Shown here in pieces: positions 1-7,789 of a stretch of DNA of 11,561 nucleotides (its first letter is position 1; each line of letters begins with the position of its first letter). The notes beneath the pieces were generated by a model. That model saw only the letters and a list, made by a program, of their open reading frames with translations, searched no databases and had not been told where the DNA came from. The stretch is from Candidatus Woesearchaeota archaeon (GTDB lineage Archaea > Nanobdellota > Nanobdellia > Woesearchaeales > WJKL01): contig JAHWIM010000076.1 of NCBI GenBank assembly GCA_019322535.1, positions 1-11,561 on the forward strand. The letters run 5' to 3'. The position numbers were made by a program, and so were the translations under genes.

Positions 1-1164
1 ATGTTTTAATTTCTCTTTAACTTCATTAAGTAATTCATTAAACAAAACAATATTTCCAGCACGAGAACTCATCTTTCCTTCTTTTAACATAACTAATTCA
101 TAAGAAAGATGAAAGCATTTCTTAGCCTGCTTGAATCCATACAGTTCAAGAACCTTAAACAACTGCTGAAAATGAAGTCTTTGCTCTGCTGCAACAACAT
201 AAATGCTTGTATCAATTCCATATTTCTTAAACTTCTTTTCAGCTAATGCAAAATCCTTTGTCAAATACAAAGTGCTTTTATCTGATTTTAGAACTAAAGC
301 AACATCTAACTTATATTTCTGCAAATCAACAATAGTTGCATCATCTGATATTTTTGCTATTTTTTTCTTAAGCAATTCCTGTACAAATTGTTTTCCTGGC
401 TCTGCTAATTCATGGTCATAAAACCAAACATCAAAATGCACACCTAATGTCTTATAGATCAAATTAAAATCATCTAAGCTCCATTTTCTTGTTGTTTTCC
501 AAACTCTCCATAATTCTCTGTCTTTTGATTCAATTTTTCTATGGACTTCATCTACTTCATCTTTTAATTCTGGATTTTGGGAAACTTTCTTAGCAGCTTC
601 TGAATACAAGTTACCTAACCACTCTCCTTTATTCAGCTTAGGCTCATTTCCTTTATTATATTTCAAATAATACCATATGCATTTTGCAACATGGGCTCCT
701 GTATCATTGATATAATTTGCTGCAATAACTGGAAAGCCATTAAATCTCATAATCCTAACTAAAGCATCTCCTAAGCAGACATTCCGCAAATGCCCTATGT
801 GAAATCCTTTGTGTGTATTTGGCTGCGAGAATTCTACCATTACTTTTTCTTTTTTTAGAGTACCTTTTCCATAATTATCTTTTTTTGTCAGAATATCATT
901 AATTATATCTCCTGCAAGGTTTTGTTTATTTATGAAGAAATTAAGATAAGGGCCAACTTCTTTTATTTGTTTTATAGAACCTTTTGGCTTTATTTTTTTA
1001 GCTAATGTTTTTGCAACAAGAATAGGATCTAGCTTGAATTGTTTTGTAAGCTTAAAGCATGGCAGAGAATAATCTCCTAGTTTTGGATCTGGAGGTATGC
1101 TTAACTCAGGATTTTTCACACCTGCTTTTTTAAGTAGACTAATTACTTCTTTTTTTGGGTTCAT
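1..1164 (-). CDS. argS: Arginyl-tRNA synthetase, N-terminal 388 codons (C-terminus beyond window)
   Basis: Class I aminoacyl-tRNA synthetase that charges tRNA-Arg in the cytoplasm. I translated the minus strand from the ATG at 1164-1162. Residues 1-85 or so fit the ArgRS additional N-terminal domain, with GDYSLPCFKL and a conserved VGPYLNFFIN near 70-79. The catalytic Rossmann domain carries EFSQPNTHKGFHIGHLRN (HIGH at 122-125), then YINDTGAHVAK, and AAEQRLHFQQ near 325-334. The KMSK-type loop reads GKMSSRAGN at 363-371. The frame is open to base 1, so the rest of the catalytic region and the DALR anticodon-binding domain lie outside; full ArgRS is usually about 550-600 residues. The start is supported by homology starting at once and by a TATA-like box 25-33 bp upstream. 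It sits 33 bp after the unrecognised upstream gene on the same strand but has its own promoter. Confidence 0.95.
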   Translation of the reverse strand, partial: MNPKKEVISLLKKAGVKNPELSIPPDPKLGDYSLPCFKLTKQFKLDPILVAKTLAKKIKPKGSIKQIKEVGPYLNFFINKQNLAGDIINDILTKKDNYGKGTLKKEKVMVEFSQPNTHKGFHIGHLRNVCLGDALVRIMRFNGFPVIAANYINDTGAHVAKCIWYYLKYNKGNEPKLNKGEWLGNLYSEAAKKVSQNPELKDEVDEVHRKIESKDRELWRVWKTTRKWSLDDFNLIYKTLGVHFDVWFYDHELAEPGKQFVQELLKKKIAKISDDATIVDLQKYKLDVALVLKSDKSTLYLTKDFALAEKKFKKYGIDTSIYVVAAEQRLHFQQLFKVLELYGFKQAKKCFHLSYELVMLKEGKMSSRAGNIVLFNELLNEVKEKLKH

Positions 1165-1188
1165 ATTAGAACTTTAGAAGATAATAGG

Positions 1189-1197
1189 TTATAAATT
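1189..1197 (-). promoter_or_regulatory. TATA-like box of argS
   Basis: On the minus strand this reads AATTTATAA, 25-33 bp before the argS ATG. Archaeal transcription usually starts about 25 bp after the box, so the mRNA would be leaderless or nearly so. It lies directly beside the stop codon of the upstream gene (1198-1200). Confidence 0.6.
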
Positions 1198-1923
1198 TTA
1201 TGATTTCATTAATTCCTGTATTTGTTTTCTTTCTCTCTCTTTTTCCAAAACTTGTTCTAGCTGGCTCATTACTTCATCTAAGGATTCTGCTTTGTCAATA
1301 ATCCAGCTTTGTGTTCCTTGTTTTCTTTTTGCTTCAATTGTAACTTCTTCATCTAATGAAATCTCTAAGAATCTCCATGCATTAACATACCAATAATATT
1401 GAGAACATGCATAGGGAGATGGAAGTGCACATCCAGTGATGATGTCATCTGTAACTTTTATACTGACATCGCCTTCAATTGTAGAAATATTTGCAGAATC
1501 TACTACAAAACTACTTAATCTGTTTCTTTCTGTCTTTTTGCCATTTACAACAGCATAATCAGCTGCTTCTTCTAAAAACTGTGCAAGAGTATTATATTCT
1601 ATTCCATAGCTAAGTTCAGCTGCAAATTCACGTCCTGCTCCTTGGAAAAGTCTAGGTCTTTTTACTCTTAAATTATCAAAATCGTTTTTTTGCCTTATTC
1701 TTAGTGGACTTGTATCAACTTTATCTGCTTTGCCTTGTCTAGTTGCAACATAATAAACTGCTTTTGCTAAATCATCTAGTTTAAGGTTTAATGCTTTTTC
1801 TGAAACTAACAAACCAGTTTCTGATTTAAACCTAACAAAAGCATAACCAGAATGCAATGTATCTCCAGTAATTGGGCATCTTGAATAACCCATTGCATCT
1901 CCCCATAAGTTTCTTAACCACAT
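1198..1923 (-). CDS. Unrecognised 241-residue protein
   Basis: I do not recognise a family. It is a complete frame with an ATG at 1923-1921. The N-terminus contains SRCPITGDTLHSGYAFVRF (14-32), which looks like a compact beta-rich module, but it has only one cysteine there, so a zinc ribbon is not supported. Two more cysteines fall in TGCALPSPYACSQYYW (163-178). The middle is mixed alpha/beta. The last 25-30 residues (about 213-241) are charged, heptad-like and probably a helix or coiled coil. No signal peptide or membrane segment is visible, so it is likely cytosolic. A TATA-like box 24-34 bp upstream favours the first Met over Met11. It precedes argS by 33 bp, but both have promoters, so co-regulation is not certain. 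Coding confidence is high; function unknown. Confidence 0.85.
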   Translation of the reverse strand: MWLRNLWGDAMGYSRCPITGDTLHSGYAFVRFKSETGLLVSEKALNLKLDDLAKAVYYVATRQGKADKVDTSPLRIRQKNDFDNLRVKRPRLFQGAGREFAAELSYGIEYNTLAQFLEEAADYAVVNGKKTERNRLSSFVVDSANISTIEGDVSIKVTDDIITGCALPSPYACSQYYWYVNAWRFLEISLDEEVTIEAKRKQGTQSWIIDKAESLDEVMSQLEQVLEKERERKQIQELMKS

Positions 1924-1946
1924 ATTAAAAAGTATAATAGAGTTAT

Positions 1947-1957
1947 TTTTATATTTT
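1947..1957 (-). promoter_or_regulatory. TATA-like box of the 241-residue gene
   Basis: The minus strand reads AAAATATAAAA, 24-34 bp upstream of the ATG at 1923. With the box at 1975-1982 it forms a compact divergent promoter pair inside an 85-bp gap. Confidence 0.5.
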
Positions 1958-1974
1958 TGTGAAAAATAAAAAAA

Positions 1975-1982
1975 TTTATAAA
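1975..1982 (+). promoter_or_regulatory. TATA-like box of the PEF-CTERM protein gene
   Basis: TTTATAAA sits 27-34 bp before the ATG at 2009, predicting a transcript that starts within a few bases of that codon. This placement rules out the TTG at 1991 as the start. Confidence 0.6.
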
Positions 1983-2008
1983 GAAAAATATTGTTTTTTA
2001 AGGATAAT

Positions 2009-2470
2009 ATGAAAAAATTGATAGTTTTATTTTTAATTCTTGGAATTTTATTAAGTAGTTTAGTTTATGCTGGAACCTGTTCAGGATGGGTCACTATTCC
2101 AACAAGTGTTTCAAGCAGTTCTGTTCAGAGAACTTCTAATTCTATAACTTTACAAGATATTAATCCTCAATGCCAGGATATTAAGTTAGACCCTCCTGAG
2201 GAAAATCCAGATCCAGCCAGGGGGTGTACTACTAAAGAGCTTACTCAAGTAGGATATGGTCTTGTAATTCGTCTATTATGCAATGAAGGTTGGCATAAGA
2301 CTGGTGATAGCGCTACTCCTGATGAGGAAAAAGCCTGGAAGATTACTATCACTTGTGAAAAAGATGAAACTCCACCACCACCAATCCCAGAATTCTCTAC
2401 ATATGGAATCATTGCAGGGATAGTAGTTATAGGTTTGATTGCTTGGTATATTTATAAAAAGAAGAAATAA
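2009..2470 (+). CDS. Small secreted protein with PEF-CTERM archaeosortase signal
   Basis: 153 residues with a two-ended export architecture. Residues 1-21 are a Sec signal peptide: MKK, a hydrophobic core, then LVYA with a likely signal peptidase I cut after A21. A short Ser/Thr- and Pro-rich ectodomain follows, with five cysteines at 24, 55, 73, 91 and 116. A proline stretch (122-125) leads to IPEFSTYG (126-132), a transmembrane helix (about 133-149) and a KKKK tail. PEF followed by a helix and basic residues is the PEF-CTERM sorting pattern, whose known processing enzymes are archaeosortases (ArtC type). The mature protein is therefore probably trimmed and anchored at the cell surface; the ectodomain itself is unrecognised. 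I chose ATG 2009 rather than the in-frame TTG at 1991 because the signal peptide and the TATA spacing fit it. An AAGGA at 2000-2004 could be a weak Shine-Dalgarno but would fall at or before the expected transcript start. Confidence 0.85.
   Translation: MKKLIVLFLILGILLSSLVYAGTCSGWVTIPTSVSSSSVQRTSNSITLQDINPQCQDIKLDPPEENPDPARGCTTKELTQVGYGLVIRLLCNEGWHKTGDSATPDEEKAWKITITCEKDETPPPPIPEFSTYGIIAGIVVIGLIAWYIYKKKK
2451..2470 (-). terminator. T-rich terminator candidate for the B3/4 gene
   Basis: Read on the minus strand just past the B3/4 stop codon, this stretch is TTATTTCTTCTTTTTATAAA, the T-rich tract type that ends archaeal transcripts without a hairpin. On the plus strand the same bases encode the Lys-rich tail and stop of the PEF-CTERM protein. 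Confidence 0.4.
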
Positions 2471-2471
2471 A

Positions 2472-3179
2472 TTAAAACTCTAACAAACTTAATTCTTTAT
2501 TTGCAACGTGTAATGCGACTTCTCTTGCATTGCAGAATGTTGTAATCAAATCTTTCATTTCTGCCTGGATGTCTTCAACTTTTTCTTTTGTTAGTGGAGG
2601 CAGACCATCAATGAAGATAATTGCATTCTTGGTTTCTGAAGTTATTTTTGTCTGCTCGCAGTCACGCCAATTCCATCTTCTGCAGATAACTCTTCTTGTG
2701 TCATCTTCATAGATAACTTCTCCTTTGTTTGGATGCTCTTTTCTCTTTGTTCCCATTGGAGTAAATGACTCAACACCAGATGCATGCTTTAAGTCAATCT
2801 CTGTCTGTGTTTTATCTAGATCATAACCACCAATAGAAACAAGATGCTTTAAGTTAATGTAATTGCAGATGTCAACTAATTTATTTATTTGTGGAACTTT
2901 TTCACCTTTTAAAATTCTCTTCATCATCGCTTCAACAGAGCAATGAAAAGCAGAAGGCTTTGAACCAAATTCCTGGTAAGCTGTTCTCCAAGGAGATATC
3001 AAAGGATGTTTTGCTAGTTCTGTTGGAGTAAAGTTTAGTTTTATAAATTCCTCAACTTCTTCCAGCAGATGATATATTTTATCATCAGAACCAGAATTAT
3101 CTGCTCCTCTAACTACTAAAACACCTATATTTACCTTAGGATATTTTTCAAGTATTGAAGGAAATATTCTAAATATCAT
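2472..3179 (-). CDS. Stand-alone B3/4 domain protein (PheRS beta-editing-domain-like)
   Basis: 235 residues matching the solo B3/4 family (COG3382-like), related to the editing domain of phenylalanyl-tRNA synthetase beta. Recognisable blocks are PWRTAYQEFGSKPSAFHCSV (63-82; the helix that follows carries the charged KRILKGEKVPQINKLVD), the SIGGYDLDK stretch near 115-123, and RRWNWRDCEQTKIT (167-180), which is highly typical of the family. In PheRS the B3/4 domain hydrolyses mischarged Tyr-tRNA-Phe. Free-standing versions lack the synthetase core, tRNA-binding and B5 regions, so a trans-editing or other aminoacyl-ester hydrolase role is plausible but not shown here. The size is normal for the family. 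The start at 3179 is set by a TATA-like box 25-33 bp upstream. It follows the giant activase gene on the same strand but has its own promoter, and is convergent with the PEF-CTERM gene with one base between stops. Confidence 0.85.
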   Translation of the reverse strand: MIFRIFPSILEKYPKVNIGVLVVRGADNSGSDDKIYHLLEEVEEFIKLNFTPTELAKHPLISPWRTAYQEFGSKPSAFHCSVEAMMKRILKGEKVPQINKLVDICNYINLKHLVSIGGYDLDKTQTEIDLKHASGVESFTPMGTKRKEHPNKGEVIYEDDTRRVICRRWNWRDCEQTKITSETKNAIIFIDGLPPLTKEKVEDIQAEMKDLITTFCNAREVALHVANKELSLLEF

Positions 3180-3203
3180 TTTAAGAAATTAGCCCTTTAT
3201 TAG

Positions 3204-3212
3204 TATATAAAT
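3204..3212 (-). promoter_or_regulatory. TATA-like box of the B3/4 gene
   Basis: The minus strand reads ATTTATATA, 25-33 bp before the ATG at 3179. It fits into the 40-bp gap after the stop of the activase gene, which implies independent transcription. Confidence 0.6.
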
Positions 3213-3219
3213 TTTTGGT

Positions 3220-6200
3220 TTAAGGTTCATCCATTTCTTTTTTCAAGTGGCATTTTTCTGCAAATGCTGCCATCTCTGCATCTAAATTAGGAAGCTCTGA
3301 CTCACCAAATGCTGCTGACATGTATGGAATCATTCTTCCTTTGATATCTTCTGCTGGCAGGCCTTTTCTATGCCTTTGTATTAATGCCTGGATTTTAGAA
3401 ATTGCAGTTGTTTCCTGCATGCATCCAAACGGCCCAACATGATATATTCCGCATTTTGGAGCATGTCCATCTCCTTTTATGAATTCATATGTTTCACCTA
3501 TTGAAATTGGTGATTCTCCTTCAATCTCAGGATGATAGATTAATTCATTTTGGCAGTGTGTTATTAACCCTAGAGCATCGCTAGGCTCTCTTCCTGCTAA
3601 AAATTCTCTAAACGGCTCAAATAATCTGGCTTCAACACCGCTCATGTATTTTCCTTTTAACTTGGCCTTAAACCAATCCCAATATTTTCCATCATGCCAA
3701 AATTTTCTTTGTGAATTTTGATTAATATAACGAGTCCAGTCAGATGTTAACGGAAGATAAACCTCTAGCTCATTTGCTTCAAGCATTCTTATAGAATCTT
3801 GATTTGCTTTGGGATGGCTTCTTACAAAAATCTCTCCAATCATATCAACTCTTGGTTTTCTTGCATCAGATTTTGGAATGCCGTGAAATTGTTTTGCTGC
3901 ATCCTGCATAAACTGCTGAAGCTCTTTCATATCACATCCTGCTTCTACAATCCTAAGCAGTCTGCTGTGCATAAGCTTGTATGCTCTGTCTGTATCTCCT
4001 TGATTTTCTTCATAAGGCCTTGTTCTTAATACAGCATTCTGCAAAATGTCGCTGCTGACAAGCGCTTTAAAGAAAGTCTTTTTTACTCTAGCAACTTTTG
4101 ATTTATCAACAGGAATATCCTCATAATCTTTGTGTGATGAAGGAGCAATAATAGGAACACCGTCAAAACCAAATGAATTGTAAAACATTCTTAAAATTAC
4201 ATGATACTGGCCTAGTCTGCATGGGCCTGCTGCCTGAGGCATAAATATTGCCAGCTCTTTATTTGCATTATATCCTTTTTCTTTTTTATCATGAAGCCAT
4301 GCTATACTATCTCCTGATACAAAAGACATTGGCTCGCAGTTATTTGTCTGCAAAACCTTTCTTGCATAATGCCTTGCTTTTTCTGTTCTTGAAGGCATGA
4401 CTTCTGCTTTATACCCTATTGACTTAAAAACAGATGCAAGAATTTCTGTACTTGCTGTTCCCATATTAGGGATTCCAATAATTCTGTTTTCTAAATCAGC
4501 TTCAGGATTCTTAAATTTAAAATCTTTTAATTTTACTTCTTTTGGCTTATGGTGCTTAACAACTTCATTGTTTGCTAATGTTCTTGTTCCAAACTGCGCA
4601 TTGCTGTTATGACCATCTGTTTGAAGAACCAAGAATGGATTTTCAGCTGCATCCATAATTCTTCCTTCATGATATAATATCATTGAATCTGTTCCGCAGT
4701 TAAAGTTTGTTTCTCTTACTGGATAAAGCTGTGGATCTAATGCTATTTTTATACCATACTTTAACATGCTCTGCCCCTGAAACCAATACATATTATGGGC
4801 AATATCTGTTAAATCTATATCTGGCTGTCTTAAGAAAAATGAAGGAACAAAATGAAACCCATGAGAAGCAAATAATTCATGAACTTTAGAACTTGCTTTA
4901 TCATCTAAAACAGTGTAACCTCTTCCAATGCCTATAAACACTTTTTCTCCTTTTTGTTTCAGATTTTTAACAAAGCTTTTTCCTCTTTCATATACTCTAT
5001 CTAAGAATTCTTTTTGAGCTTTTTCAGCAATTTTAACTGCTTCTCTAACTTGTTTTTTGCTCACTGGAGCAGTTCTGCTTAAATCTTCATGAACAGCATC
5101 TTCTATTCTACGAGTAGGATCTTCAAAATGCAAAACAGGAAGCAGAACATCTTCGTTATCTAAATGCAATGCATCTTTTGCAACAAATCCAGATGCAGAA
5201 ACATAAGGGCAGAATTTTCTTTTCTCCTGCCTAGCACTAATTGGATTAACTAATAATAATTTGTCTTTTCCTTTTCTGATATATTTAGCTAATAAAGCTG
5301 CATGGCCGTTTGCTAATTTAGCAGGATAGCATGTTTCTGAATGAGAATGAGCAATTCCAAGATTTGCTATTTCATCGTCTGATTCAGGAGAAACAACAAC
5401 TTCAAAACCTAAAGCACTATACAATGCTGTATAAAACACTCCTTTTTCATTTAAGAAAGTTAAAGACCTTGGAATTAATATTCTTGGCTTATCTGAATCA
5501 GCAATTTTTCCATCTGAATCTAATTCAAGTATTTTTCCAAATTTCTTTATCTCAGCATCAAGCATTCTTTTGTATATAGCAACATAATTTGGAGCTCTTT
5601 TAACAGAAGCATCTATATTTCCAGTAGGGCATAAACCTCCTGAATAAATCTCATCTTCACCAAGCTTATAGACTTGTAATTTACAGTCTCTTGTTCCACA
5701 ACTATTTTCTAACATGCTACTGCAGCTTTCAACTCTTTTTTCAAAAGTCATATCAGCAATATCTAATCCTCGAAATTTGCTTTCAGATTTAGTTCCAGCT
5801 TTTTCCATTGCTTTTATTTCATTGTAGATTGTGATTGCTGCTCCAAATGCACCAAACAATTGCCTATGCGGGAATGCATGAACTTCTGTTCCTGTATGCA
5901 AGGCTAATGCAGCCAGGCATTCTAATCCTTTGAAAGGACCTCCTTGCGCAGAAGCAAATTCTCCAAATCTTTCATTGCCAACAAATTTGTTTGCGTAGCC
6001 GCCCATAAAACCATAAGCTGTTGCTGCTGCAACTTCTTCTTTTGGAAATCCTAATGCAACTAATTTAAGAATTCCAGCTTCTGTAAAAATAGCGCATGTC
6101 TCGTCTGCAACAGGTGTTCTTTTTGCTTTCAAAGCATAGTCTTTGAAACTTTTAAAATCAAAACCAAGCATGTCAAGCATATTTTTCATTGACTGGCCTG

Positions 6201-7710
6201 TTCCTGCCATACAGCTTAGATTCATCTTTGCTCTTTTTACTGTTCCGTCTGGATTAAATCTAGTATATTTTGCATCCTGGCCTCCGCATTCAAAGATTGT
6301 ATCAACTTTTTCATTAAAATGCTTAACACCATATGCATGGCAGGTTATTTCATCTTTGACAATATCAGTGCCTGCAACATCTGCAGATTTTTTAAAATCA
6401 GTAAAGAGCTTATGATAAAATGCTCCTGAACTTCCTGTATAAGCCATTCCTTTTATTTTCAGATTTTTTCCAAGATGTTTTCTTATTTCTCCAAATATTT
6501 TTTGAGCTGTTTCTAATGGTTTTCCATCTGTATCAAGGCAGATTTCTGCAATTATTCCTAAATTAGAAGCATCTGCAATCAATGCTTTGGTTGTTGTAGA
6601 GCCTCCATCAACTCCAATAACAACATCAGTGGGGTCTTGCAGCTCTTTATACACAATCAAACCATGTCCTGTTTTTCTAACTGCTTGTTCTTCTGGATAT
6701 TCATGTATTTTATCTAAAGCAGATGATAAAGCAGGGGCAAATTGTATTTCCTGTTTCTGCGCCTCAACAACTGATTCTAAACTAGATATATCAAATCTTG
6801 ATTCTTTTCCTTCTTTTATTGCCTTTAATGCAGCTCCTACTGCTCCTATTTTTTCAAAATGATCAGGCCTTTCTAACTTAATGCCTAATTGTTCTGAAAG
6901 CGCATCAATCATAAATTCATTATTGAATACTCCGCCTGTTGTGATTGCTTTTTTTCCTTGGTCAAGCTGCCTTGTTCTTATAACATCACTTGTATAGTTT
7001 TTAGCAGTTCTTACATACATACCTTTCAGGATATTTGGTATCTGCTCTCCTGAATTCTGCAGATGTATCATATCTGACTGAATAACAACACCACATCTTC
7101 CACCAACATCAATATCTTTTGAAGATCCTCCTATGCTTTCTAAAGCTGTTCCATGTATTTTTTCTACCTGCTCCTGCATTGTTTTTCTGTTTTCTCTTTT
7201 GATTGCTTCTTTGTTTTCTGCAGAATGAGTATCAGGATCTTCAAGCTTTACAGGGTGGTTTTCTGCAAAAAATCTTCTAACTTGCTTGTTAATTAGAATG
7301 CCACTTCCTCCACCGCATTTTGTGCCTGTTCCATGGTCTGATACAAAGGTTTTTCCAGTGTTGACTTCTCTTTCAAAGAAATAAGGGTCTTTTGAACCCA
7401 TATGAAAGATATATTCTGCTTCTGGAGCAATTACTTCTGCACCAGCTGGGATAGTTGTTGTATCATAATAAAAAGGAGCATCCATTGTTTTTGCAATCAA
7501 TTCACCAACAGAACCAGTAAAAGCAACTGCTGCTACATCATTTTCTTCAACAATGCCATAGATATCTTCATAAAGCTCTTTTAATGCCTCTGTAGGGTTG
7601 CCAAAGTGCATTAATGATTTTGGAGAATAAACAATATCTCCTTTTTGATTCAAAACAACAGCATGAACTGCATCAGAACCTATGTCAAAACCAACAAAAA
7701 ACTTCCTCAT
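3220..7710 (-). CDS. Giant acyl-CoA dehydratase activase / HgdB-like dehydratase fusion
   Basis: 1496 residues. Two ASKHA ATPase domains of the BadF/BadG/BcrA/HgdC family come first: domain 1 at about 4-298 (phosphate loop GFDIGSDAVHAVVL; cysteines TKCGGGSG at 132 and GGRCGVVIQSDM at 206) and domain 2 at about 363-630 (GVDGGSTTTKALI; MNLSCMAGTGQS at 500 and DETCAIFTEAG at 539). The cysteine pairs match those that ligate the [4Fe-4S] cluster between HgdC subunits. A four-cysteine linker follows (663, 671, 676, 694). The C-terminal half resembles the DUF2229/2-hydroxyacyl-CoA dehydratase region, with cysteines in SETCYPAK (794), RKFCPY (834), NFNCGTDSM (1005), NNCEPMSF (1125), GPCRLGQYH (1164), THCQNE (1386), PKCGIYHVGPFGC (1420, 1430). 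The family couples ATP hydrolysis to delivery of very low-potential electrons, and relatives house double-cubane clusters. Substrate is unknown: no CoA-transferase, HgdAB pair or acyl-CoA gene is nearby. It is probably cytosolic and oxygen-sensitive, implying anaerobic life. The frame is intact and this long fused form is known in anaerobes. Confidence 0.92.
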   Translation of the reverse strand: MRKFFVGFDIGSDAVHAVVLNQKGDIVYSPKSLMHFGNPTEALKELYEDIYGIVEENDVAAVAFTGSVGELIAKTMDAPFYYDTTTIPAGAEVIAPEAEYIFHMGSKDPYFFEREVNTGKTFVSDHGTGTKCGGGSGILINKQVRRFFAENHPVKLEDPDTHSAENKEAIKRENRKTMQEQVEKIHGTALESIGGSSKDIDVGGRCGVVIQSDMIHLQNSGEQIPNILKGMYVRTAKNYTSDVIRTRQLDQGKKAITTGGVFNNEFMIDALSEQLGIKLERPDHFEKIGAVGAALKAIKEGKESRFDISSLESVVEAQKQEIQFAPALSSALDKIHEYPEEQAVRKTGHGLIVYKELQDPTDVVIGVDGGSTTTKALIADASNLGIIAEICLDTDGKPLETAQKIFGEIRKHLGKNLKIKGMAYTGSSGAFYHKLFTDFKKSADVAGTDIVKDEITCHAYGVKHFNEKVDTIFECGGQDAKYTRFNPDGTVKRAKMNLSCMAGTGQSMKNMLDMLGFDFKSFKDYALKAKRTPVADETCAIFTEAGILKLVALGFPKEEVAAATAYGFMGGYANKFVGNERFGEFASAQGGPFKGLECLAALALHTGTEVHAFPHRQLFGAFGAAITIYNEIKAMEKAGTKSESKFRGLDIADMTFEKRVESCSSMLENSCGTRDCKLQVYKLGEDEIYSGGLCPTGNIDASVKRAPNYVAIYKRMLDAEIKKFGKILELDSDGKIADSDKPRILIPRSLTFLNEKGVFYTALYSALGFEVVVSPESDDEIANLGIAHSHSETCYPAKLANGHAALLAKYIRKGKDKLLLVNPISARQEKRKFCPYVSASGFVAKDALHLDNEDVLLPVLHFEDPTRRIEDAVHEDLSRTAPVSKKQVREAVKIAEKAQKEFLDRVYERGKSFVKNLKQKGEKVFIGIGRGYTVLDDKASSKVHELFASHGFHFVPSFFLRQPDIDLTDIAHNMYWFQGQSMLKYGIKIALDPQLYPVRETNFNCGTDSMILYHEGRIMDAAENPFLVLQTDGHNSNAQFGTRTLANNEVVKHHKPKEVKLKDFKFKNPEADLENRIIGIPNMGTASTEILASVFKSIGYKAEVMPSRTEKARHYARKVLQTNNCEPMSFVSGDSIAWLHDKKEKGYNANKELAIFMPQAAGPCRLGQYHVILRMFYNSFGFDGVPIIAPSSHKDYEDIPVDKSKVARVKKTFFKALVSSDILQNAVLRTRPYEENQGDTDRAYKLMHSRLLRIVEAGCDMKELQQFMQDAAKQFHGIPKSDARKPRVDMIGEIFVRSHPKANQDSIRMLEANELEVYLPLTSDWTRYINQNSQRKFWHDGKYWDWFKAKLKGKYMSGVEARLFEPFREFLAGREPSDALGLITHCQNELIYHPEIEGESPISIGETYEFIKGDGHAPKCGIYHVGPFGCMQETTAISKIQALIQRHRKGLPAEDIKGRMIPYMSAAFGESELPNLDAEMAAFAEKCHLKKEMDEP

Positions 7711-7732
7711 TTTTAATGTTTAAAGAGGTTCA

Positions 7733-7741
7733 TTTTTATAG
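7733..7741 (-). promoter_or_regulatory. TATA-like box of the activase gene
   Basis: The minus strand reads CTATAAAAA, 23-31 bp before the ATG at 7710. It predicts a leaderless message. Confidence 0.55.
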
Positions 7742-7771
7742 TTTATTATTTTTAGATAGCAACAGCTATAA

Positions 7772-7789
7772 AATAAGTTAGAAAAAGTT
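7772..7789 (-). terminator. Weak T-rich terminator candidate after the acidic-protein gene
   Basis: Just past the stop of the 60-residue gene, the minus strand has T-rich stretches (TTTTT, then TTATTT), with the activase promoter following. This fits an archaeal T-tract terminator, but in such AT-rich DNA the call is tentative. Confidence 0.3.

Noticed and set aside
1991..2008. In-frame TTG start six codons upstream of the PEF-CTERM protein
   Set aside because: The TATA box at 1975-1982 predicts transcription starting after this codon, and the extra residues would put charged residues ahead of a signal peptide that begins properly at Met 2009.
2009..2090. Lipoprotein signal on the PEF-CTERM protein because of an early cysteine (C24)
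   Set aside because: Residues before it read Y-A-G-T-C, which does not fit a lipobox (small residue directly before Cys, Leu-type at -3). Signal peptidase I cleavage after VYA fits better.
203..6862. Plus-strand open frames opposite argS, the B3/4 gene and the activase gene
   Set aside because: They mirror strongly supported minus-strand genes, have no promoter or recognisable domains, and encode low-complexity hydrophobic or Ser/Leu-rich peptides.
7756..7769. Hairpin ATAGC-AACA-GCTAT as an intrinsic terminator
   Set aside because: The stem is only five pairs and is followed by A-rich rather than T-rich sequence on the minus strand. The T tracts lie before it instead.
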